A model generated the notes under the pieces. The model did not search any database, was not told the origin of the DNA, and saw nothing but the letters and a program-made list of their open reading frames with translations. A DNA stretch of 10,693 nucleotides, taken from assembly GCA_017613485.1 (NCBI GenBank), contig JAGADS010000041.1, positions 1-10,693 of the forward strand, written 5' to 3'. Positions within the stretch are counted from its first letter, which is position 1; the number at the start of each line of letters is the position of its first letter. The position numbers and the translations under genes are program-made. This DNA comes from Treponema sp. (GTDB taxonomy: Bacteria > Spirochaetota > Spirochaetia > Treponematales > Treponemataceae). Of the stretch, positions 7,437 through 10,693 are shown piece by piece.

Positions 7437-8008
7437 TTTCTGAAGAAGAATTTCTAGAACGATATGACATTCAAAAACTTGAAGATGATGTAGATATAAA
7501 ATCATTTGATTGTGGGGATGATGATTTGAATGATTTTATTATTTCGGAAGTTGCCTTTTATAAAAAACAGCTAATTGCAATGCCTTATGTTATCATCGAA
7601 AAAAATAACCCTGAAATTCTCCTCGCATATTTCACTCTTTCTAATGATAAGATTGCAGTTACAGATTTTTCTTCAAACAGCCAGTTTAATAAGTTTAAGA
7701 GAAAAAACTTTAACAGAGAAAAGTTTTTACGAAGTTATCCATCAGTAAAAATTGGAAGACTGGGTATTTCGAAGCAATTACAAGGGAAGGGGATTGGAAC
7801 TCATGTAATTGATTTTATAAAACTGTATTTCTTAGAGGACAACAAGACTGGTTGTAGATTCATAACAGTCGATGCTTATAATGCCGCAGTTCCATTTTAT
7901 GAAAAGAATGGGTTTAGATTTCTCCAGAAAAAAGACGACAGTCCTACCCAATTGATGTATTTTGATTTAATGAATGTAATTGATACAAAGATGTTTCTTT
8001 CTAACTGA
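7433..8008 (+). CDS. GNAT-family N-acetyltransferase, probable toxin (TacT-like)
   Basis: A 191-residue acetyltransferase. The N-terminal SFDCGDDDLNDFI (24-36) is the hallmark opening of TacT/AtaT-type GNAT toxins. The acetyl-CoA loop follows as RLGISKQLQGKGIGTHV (109-125, with QGKGIG at 117-122), then ITVDAYNAAVPFYEKNGF (144-161), in which Tyr156 is the expected catalytic tyrosine. Known members acetylate the aminoacyl group of charged tRNAs and stop translation; that target is family knowledge, not visible here. Translation couples to the antitoxin through the ATGA overlap. Length is slightly above the usual 160-180, mainly from a Lys/Arg/Phe-rich insert (about 84-100). It converges with the XRE gene, leaving 11 bp between stops and no visible terminator. 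A housekeeping GNAT is possible but unlikely given the neighbour. Confidence 0.88.
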   Translation: MISEEEFLERYDIQKLEDDVDIKSFDCGDDDLNDFIISEVAFYKKQLIAMPYVIIEKNNPEILLAYFTLSNDKIAVTDFSSNSQFNKFKRKNFNREKFLRSYPSVKIGRLGISKQLQGKGIGTHVIDFIKLYFLEDNKTGCRFITVDAYNAAVPFYEKNGFRFLQKKDDSPTQLMYFDLMNVIDTKMFLSN

Positions 8009-8019
8009 ATTGAAAATCA

Positions 8020-8355
8020 TTAATGAAGACCTGTAAAATTCCTCTTTATGGCCTGAGATATATCTACCAAAAGCTGCTTTTGCTCAAACGTCAATTCCTG
8101 GCAGATTCTCGTAATTGTTTTTAACTGTTTATCTGAATTCATGGAATAAGAGCTATCCTCGCCTGTCACAAGATATTCAACTGAAACTTGAAGTGCCTTG
8201 GCTATTTTAACCGCTGCATCAACAGACGGTTTTGAATTATGGGTGCTGAGGTAATTATCCAGGGTCTGCTTTTTTATGCCCGACAAATCTGCAAGTTCTT
8301 TTACGGTCATATCGCGATACTGTAACTCTGACTTTAGGTTCTCTTTAAATCCCAT
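8020..8355 (-). CDS. XRE-family helix-turn-helix transcriptional regulator
   Basis: A 111-residue DNA-binding protein. The HTH_3 domain spans about 6-64: MTVKELADLSGIKKQTLDNYL (16-36) carries the helix-turn-helix, and PSVDAAVKIAKALQVSVEYLVTGE (43-66) is the typical closing helix pair of Cro/C1-type repressors. The remaining 45 residues form a short helical tail, probably for dimerisation. It is divergent from the small-protein operon, and the shared intergenic region holds inverted-repeat half-sites, so autorepression and control of the operon are likely. No Shine-Dalgarno precedes ATG 8355, and the extended -10 predicts transcription starting at the ATG. It could instead be an orphan regulator left from a prophage or another addiction module. 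Confidence 0.92.
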   Translation of the reverse strand: MGFKENLKSELQYRDMTVKELADLSGIKKQTLDNYLSTHNSKPSVDAAVKIAKALQVSVEYLVTGEDSSYSMNSDKQLKTITRICQELTFEQKQLLVDISQAIKRNFTGLH

Positions 8356-8361
8356 GATTTT

Positions 8362-8370
8362 ATGATACCA
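8362..8370 (-). promoter_or_regulatory. Extended -10 promoter of the XRE gene, leaderless geometry
   Basis: On the minus strand TGGTATCAT (8370-8362) is an extended -10. Seven nt downstream is 8355, the A of the XRE start codon. The region at the -35 distance (ATCAAA, 8390-8385) is weak. An inverted half-site (8376-8381) lies in the spacer, suited to autorepression. Confidence 0.5.
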
Positions 8371-8389
8371 AAAATTACATACTTTTTGA

Positions 8390-8418
8390 TTGACAATATG
8401 TAGATATTAAAGTAAACT
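8390..8418 (+). promoter_or_regulatory. Promoter of the small-protein operon
   Basis: Consensus -35 TTGACA (8390-8395), a 17-nt spacer and TAAACT (8413-8418, 4 of 6). The predicted start is near 8425, immediately before the 20-bp inverted repeat. One ATATGTA half-site lies in the spacer. The leader to ATG 8572 would be about 147 nt. Confidence 0.65.
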
Positions 8419-8426
8419 TATATTGG

Positions 8427-8446
8427 GATATGTAATAATACATATC
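8427..8446. promoter_or_regulatory. 20-bp inverted repeat operator
   Basis: GATATGTA and TACATATC flank a 4-bp ATAA centre: perfect 8-bp arms. It sits at the predicted transcription start of the small-protein operon, where a bound repressor would block initiation or escape. The best candidate binder is the adjacent XRE protein. Confidence 0.65.
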
Positions 8447-8486
8447 ATTAATTGTTTTAATATGTAAATAGCTAAGAAGATTCTGT

Positions 8487-8532
8487 TAGATTGACTGGTT
8501 TCGTACCTGCTTGTCGTTGACAAGGAAATCTA
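8487..8532 (+). promoter_or_regulatory. Possible three-way-junction structure in the mRNA leader
   Basis: An outer stem TAGATT (8487-8492)/AATCTA (8527-8532) encloses two hairpins. The first is GGT-TTCGT-ACC (8497-8507), the second CTTGTC-GTT-GACAAG (8510-8524). ACTGGT (8494-8499) could instead pair with ACCGGT (8532-8537), giving an alternative fold. It lies in the leader of the 8572 gene, about 25 nt before the Shine-Dalgarno. The role is unknown; it does not match a riboswitch class I know. Confidence 0.35.
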
Positions 8533-8571
8533 CCGGTATTTTTGAGAAAAATAAACAAGGAGGAATCATTT

Positions 8572-8754
8572 ATGAATAATTGCAAATATTTTAACGGCGA
8601 GATTACTGGTATAACTGAACATGAATATTGCGAAAATGAAGAATTAATAAAACAAAACAAGCTCCATGACAAAAATGAACATTTAAAATGCATAGGAATA
8701 CAATGTGGTAGATATGAAGAAAATTACACTACACAAAGCGAGGAAGATAAATGA
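8572..8754 (+). CDS. Small four-cysteine hypothetical protein
   Basis: A 60-residue acidic, hydrophilic protein with cysteines at 4, 20, 40 and 45. It is not recognised. Four cysteines in so short a cytoplasmic-looking protein (no signal peptide, no hydrophobic stretch) suggest metal binding, probably zinc, but the spacing is not a classical zinc-ribbon CxxC. ATG 8572 is chosen over the in-frame ATG at 8542 because AAGGAGGA (8557-8564) sits 7 nt before it, the best ribosome site in the region. The stop overlaps the next start as ATGA, so the two proteins are made together. The operon is divergent from and probably repressed by the XRE regulator. It could be an immunity-like or regulatory partner of the secreted protein; there is no direct evidence. 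Confidence 0.75.
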   Translation: MNNCKYFNGEITGITEHEYCENEELIKQNKLHDKNEHLKCIGIQCGRYEENYTTQSEEDK

Positions 8755-9191
8755 AAAAGAAAATCGCTCTATTAACAATTTTATTCTTGATCACTTCATA
8801 TCTCTTTGCAGGGGATTATGATTCCAGAGAACTCCATAAAACTTCTAATGGTCATACTGTCCATGCTAAAGTTTTTTTCCCTAAAAACTTGAGTAGCAAG
8901 ATGAATGATGATCCTGTCAAATTTTTAATTGATTTATATTTAAAAGAAGGAGAAAGTCCTATAACATGGAATGTCACCGAAATCTGGTTACCAAACGGAA
9001 TTTATTACAGAATAAATTTTGGTTATCATTCTTATCCAAACGTGGGCTTGGTTGAAGTAATGAAAGGACACCTTTCAATTGATGGCCCCATGGAACTGAT
9101 TTATCAATTTGAAGGTACCCGTTATTCAACATATAACACTTACTATGATGTTTATCAGTCGCAATGCAACAAGTATCTGAATATGTATTAG
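8751..9191 (+). CDS. Secreted hypothetical protein
   Basis: A 146-residue protein with a clear Sec signal peptide: MKKK, hydrophobic 5-18, and probable cleavage after SYLFA (17-21), leaving a mature part of about 125 residues that begins GDYD. The mature part is rich in Tyr and beta-forming residues (for example WNVTEIWLPNGIYYRINFGY, 74-93) and has one cysteine near the C-terminus (Cys139). There is no lipobox, so it should be periplasmic or released rather than lipidated. The family is not recognised. It overlaps the four-cysteine gene by 4 nt and has GAGGA upstream. Control by the XRE regulator hints at a conditionally made product, such as a bacteriocin-like or stress protein, but this is guesswork. 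Confidence 0.8.
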   Translation: MKKKIALLTILFLITSYLFAGDYDSRELHKTSNGHTVHAKVFFPKNLSSKMNDDPVKFLIDLYLKEGESPITWNVTEIWLPNGIYYRINFGYHSYPNVGLVEVMKGHLSIDGPMELIYQFEGTRYSTYNTYYDVYQSQCNKYLNMY

Positions 9192-9259
9192 CCAGATACC
9201 ATGGCAGAAATGTAGGGTGATTTTGCTCAAGATAAAAATGTTGCATTAAAAGATTTCGA

Positions 9260-9288
9260 TTGACTTTAATCCTGTTTTGGGATATAGT
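9260..9288 (+). promoter_or_regulatory. Strong promoter of the tandem-repeat RNA
   Basis: TTGACT (9260-9265), exactly 17 nt, then TATAGT (9283-9288): 5 of 6 in both boxes, the best promoter in the window. The predicted start at 9295/9296 coincides with the first base of the first RNA repeat. Confidence 0.75.
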
Positions 9289-9295
9289 TTAATTA

Positions 9296-9391
9296 GATTG
9301 AGGACATAGGGCTTGTCCTGGCTAAATAAATAAGATCCGATAGATGATTGGGGTCGGAGAGCCTGACCCGGCTAAAAAAATAAAGCTCGAT
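9296..9391 (+). repeat. Two 46-nt direct repeats, 50-bp period, structured
   Basis: Copies at 9296-9341 and 9346-9391 align over 46 columns without gaps, with 33 identical. Stems are AGGACA/TGTCCT (9301-9306/9314-9319) and GGGTCG/TGACCC (9351-9356/9364-9369). Loops are TAGGGCT and GAGAGCC. Both continue with GGCTAAA-n-AAATAA and end in CGAT. Pseudoknot pairing is GAGC (9359-9362) with GCTC (9385-9388) in copy 2 and GGG (9309-9311) with TCC (9336-9338) in copy 1. Confidence 0.85.
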
Positions 9392-9397
9392 TGAGGA

Positions 9398-9427
9398 AGC
9401 TCTGTAGGCAACTACAGGGCTTTTTTT
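9398..9427 (+). terminator. Rho-independent terminator of the tandem-repeat RNA
   Basis: AGCTCTGTAG (9398-9407), loop GCAA (a GNRA tetraloop, 9408-9411) and CTACAGGGCT (9412-9421) form a 10-bp stem with one G-U pair. A run of seven T (9421-9427) follows, its first T being also the last base of the stem. This is a strong terminator. The AGCTC in its 5' arm repeats the tail of the second RNA repeat. Confidence 0.9.
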
Positions 9428-9445
9428 ATCGATCATGGTATAAAA

Positions 9446-9527
9446 CATCATAAAACTTGTAAATTTCACTTGAAAAAACATTATAAAACTTGTAAATTTC
9501 ACTTGAAAAAACATTATAAAACTTGTA
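9446..9527 (+). repeat. 33-bp tandem repeats upstream of the ATPase gene
   Basis: Two full units (9446-9478 and 9479-9511) differ at one base (CATC or CATT at the start). A third partial unit (9512-9527, CATTATAAAACTTGTA) follows, and a degenerate start (CATGGTATAAAA, 9434-9445) precedes them. Each unit holds TATAAA and TTGTAA. The near-identity suggests recent tandem duplication and possible copy-number variation. It is not CRISPR: there are no spacers. Confidence 0.9.
9491..9520 (+). promoter_or_regulatory. Repeat-derived promoter of the ATPase gene
   Basis: TTGTAA (9491-9496), an 18-nt spacer and TATAAA (9515-9520), predicted start near 9527, 22 nt before the ATG. The same pair occurs one repeat earlier (9458-9463 and 9482-9487), so each added repeat adds a promoter-like unit. 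TTGAAA (9504-9509) with TATCAT (9526-9531) is a further option. Confidence 0.4.
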
Positions 9528-9548
9528 TCATTGAAACTGAGACGAGTT

Positions 9549-10693
9549 ATGGAGCGTACAAAAACCAAGGAATTAGAAAACTGGCTGAAATCTCCGCGTA
9601 GAAAGCCTCTCATAGTCTGGGGGGCAAGGCAGGTCGGAAAGACTTACCTTGTAAGGAATATTTTTGCCAAACAGTACTTTAAAGATTACATTTACATCGA
9701 CTTAAAAAAAGATGATCAAGCCAGGACTTTTTTTGCTACAACCTCCGATTCTGACAAATATATCAATTACATCGAAGCACGATTTGGAAAAAAACTCACT
9801 CCAGAAGTTCTCTTGATTTTTGATGAAGTTCAGCAATGCCATCAGGTCATATCCTCTCTAAAATATTTCTGCCAGGACCACCGTGAGCTTCCCGTAATCG
9901 CCACTGGTTCTCTTGTCCGTCTTTCCATAAAACAGCAGGATCAGAAAAACAAGGATGATGATTTTCTTTTTCCGGTAGGTAAGATTGACTCTCTAAACAT
10001 TTATCCTGTAACTTTTGAAGAATACCTTATGAATGTGAGTCGTCCCCTCCTGGAAATGATTAAAAGCTCATATTCAAATAGACAGGCTCTTGATCAAGTT
10101 TATCATGAGATGGCGATGGACTTTCTTTACCAATACCTGACGATTGGAGGACTGCCAGAGCCTCTGGATATTTTTATACAGGACAAGTCTTATGTTGATG
10201 CTACAAAGGTTTTAAAAGAAGTCTATTCAAATTATCTTGGCGACATGGATACATATAATGTTTCAAATGAAACGATTTTGAAAACACGAAATGTCTACAA
10301 GAATATTTTTTCACAGCTGAACAAGGAAAATAAAAATTTCAAGATTTCTCTTTTGGAAAAGGGAAAGTCAAACCGTGATTATTTCAGTGCATACGAGTGG
10401 CTTGAACTTGCCCATGTAATCTACCGCTGCCATAATGTAAAAGCCCACGTACCACTTCCGCTGCAGGAAGAAAACTCAGGACTGTTCCGGCTTTATCTTG
10501 CGGATGAAGGAATCTTTACATGTCAGAGTCAGGTGAATCAGGCCGATTTTTTTGTAAAGGACAGGAGGAATACTTTGTCCGGAATATTTTATGAAAACTA
10601 TACTGCATGTGAATTTGCGGCAAAGGGAATTCCTCTTTTTTATTGGACAGGAAAGCAGACCCATGAGTTTGAGTTTGTAGTTTATTCAGGAGG
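9549..10693 (+). CDS. AAA+ ATPase with DUF4143 region (partial, 3' end beyond window)
   Basis: The first 381 residues of a COG1373-type ATPase are present, with the frame open at the window edge. Walker A is WGARQVGKT (24-32), Walker B LLIFDE (88-93), and sensor 1 is IATGSLV (117-123). The family-typical FPVGKIDSLNIYPVTFEEYL stretch (about 140-159) and the YLTIGGLPEP motif (about 197-206) follow. The region after about 215, with LYLADEGIFTC (about 322-332), matches DUF4143, a domain related in fold to PD-(D/E)XK nucleases. Its usual last strand with a VEVK-like motif would lie just past the window, so perhaps 30-60 residues are missing. ATG 9549 has only a weak GACGAG before it. Family function is unknown; members are scattered, often single and mobile. 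Here the gene sits directly behind the tandem-repeat RNA and its terminator. Confidence 0.92.
   Translation, partial: MERTKTKELENWLKSPRRKPLIVWGARQVGKTYLVRNIFAKQYFKDYIYIDLKKDDQARTFFATTSDSDKYINYIEARFGKKLTPEVLLIFDEVQQCHQVISSLKYFCQDHRELPVIATGSLVRLSIKQQDQKNKDDDFLFPVGKIDSLNIYPVTFEEYLMNVSRPLLEMIKSSYSNRQALDQVYHEMAMDFLYQYLTIGGLPEPLDIFIQDKSYVDATKVLKEVYSNYLGDMDTYNVSNETILKTRNVYKNIFSQLNKENKNFKISLLEKGKSNRDYFSAYEWLELAHVIYRCHNVKAHVPLPLQEENSGLFRLYLADEGIFTCQSQVNQADFFVKDRRNTLSGIFYENYTACEFAAKGIPLFYWTGKQTHEFEFVVYSG

Larger units (their letters stand above)
8376..8466. promoter_or_regulatory. Phased ATATGTA half-site array, probable XRE operator region
   Basis: The heptamer ATATGTA occurs in direct orientation at 8396-8402, 8428-8434 and 8460-8466, exactly 32 bp apart. 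Its inverse TACATAT is at 8439-8445, and the near-match TACATAC starts at 8376, 63 bp before it. Spacings of 32 and 63 bp are close to three and six helical turns, so the sites face the same side of the DNA. The array covers both divergent promoters. Binding by the XRE protein is inferred. Confidence 0.55.
9296..9427 (+). ncRNA. Candidate small structured RNA with tandem pseudoknot repeats
   Basis: About 132 nt from the predicted start of a strong promoter to the end of an intrinsic terminator, with no convincing open frame inside. It holds two repeats (9296-9341 and 9346-9391). Each has a 6-bp hairpin with a 7-nt loop, then GGCT, an A-rich linker and a short tail that can pair back with the loop. 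Between the copies, two stem pairs (A-T to G-C, A-T to T-A) and one loop-tail pair (G-C to A-T) change on both sides. That is good evidence for selection on RNA structure. It could be a trans-acting sRNA, a type III-like RNA antitoxin, or a tandem riboswitch with terminator ahead of the ATPase gene. I cannot assign it to a known family. Confidence 0.6.

Noticed and set aside
8485..8534. Integron attC site, because GTTAGAT fits GTTRRRY and Treponema denticola is known to carry a chromosomal integron
   Set aside because: The order is reversed for attC (GTTRRRY-like first, RYYYAAC-like second, on both strands), and the second box reads ATCTACC without the AAC. No neighbouring cassette boundary is seen.
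9191..9206. Terminator after the secreted-protein gene (GCCA...TGGC)
   Set aside because: Only a 4-bp stem with no T-run, so it is not credible. The operon may run on or end by another mechanism.
9296..9369. Pseudoknot between the loop (GGCT/AGCC) and the GGCT directly after the stem
   Set aside because: The pairing looks good on paper and even varies compatibly, but no nucleotides separate the 6-bp stem from GGCT, so the strand could not cross the stem. The pairing with the tail after the A-rich linker is feasible instead.
9296..9391. Tandem preQ1-I riboswitch, suggested by hairpin, A-rich tail and loop-tail pairing
   Set aside because: The loop is 7 nt rather than about 12, the conserved loop and tail bases of preQ1-I are absent, and no queuosine gene follows.
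9434..9531. CRISPR array
   Set aside because: The 33-bp units abut directly with no unique spacers, only about 2.5 copies exist, and no cas gene is present.
9293..9613. 106-codon minus-strand frame with repeated FFQVKFTSFIM peptide
   Set aside because: The peptide repeats only because the 33-bp DNA repeat is divisible by three. It overlaps the RNA, terminator and ATPase start and has no promoter or ribosome site.

Overview
The window looks like chromosome of a Gram-negative, host-associated bacterium, most likely a Treponema-type spirochaete. This rests on gene style only: a TolC-dependent ABC export operon, a MARPIKETP-type small antitoxin beside a GNAT toxin, a YkgJ cysteine-cluster protein and a DUF4143 ATPase. 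No rRNA or other marker gene fixes the taxon. The left two thirds (1-7177) reads as core genome. The AT-richer right third (7178-10693) reads as an accessory region of small defence/addiction-like modules and repeats.

Left part, minus strand: a tripartite efflux operon reads tolC-type outer-membrane channel (4113-2650), MacA-like adaptor (2660-1533), MacB-like ATPase (1522-797) and FtsX/MacB-type permease (804-1, cut by the window edge). The genes overlap or lie within 10 bp of each other, and the internal ones have strong Shine-Dalgarno sites. Upstream, also on the minus strand, is a bifunctional NAD(P)HX epimerase/dehydratase (5657-4179). It is divergent from a two-TM, coiled-coil membrane protein (5709-6728), which is followed at once by a YkgJ-family cysteine-cluster protein (6740-7177).

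Right part: a GNAT toxin-antitoxin pair (7230-8008) converges on an XRE-type repressor (8355-8020). The repressor is divergent from an operon of a 60-residue four-cysteine protein and a secreted 146-residue protein (8572-9191). The 8356-8571 intergenic region holds a TTGACA promoter, a 20-bp inverted repeat and half-sites spaced exactly 32 bp apart. That fits autoregulation by the XRE protein.

The most interesting stretch is 9192-9548, which has no gene. A near-consensus promoter (9260-9288) fires into two 50-bp-spaced repeats (9296-9391). Each repeat can form a hairpin plus a loop-to-tail pseudoknot across an A-rich linker, and three base pairs change in a compensatory way between the copies. 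A 10-bp GNRA-loop intrinsic terminator ends the unit at about 9427. This is a candidate small structured RNA. Its layout (promoter, pseudoknot repeats, terminator, protein gene) recalls type III toxin-antitoxin loci, but the downstream gene is an AAA+ ATPase with a DUF4143 region (9549 to window end), not a ToxN-like RNase. Between terminator and ATPase lie 33-bp tandem repeats that build overlapping promoter-like motifs.

A second cross-window pattern: four genes that head transcripts (tolC-type, nnr, the 5709 gene, the XRE gene) lack a Shine-Dalgarno site and have a -10 hexamer placed so that the predicted transcription start falls within 0-2 nt of the ATG, which suggests leaderless mRNAs.
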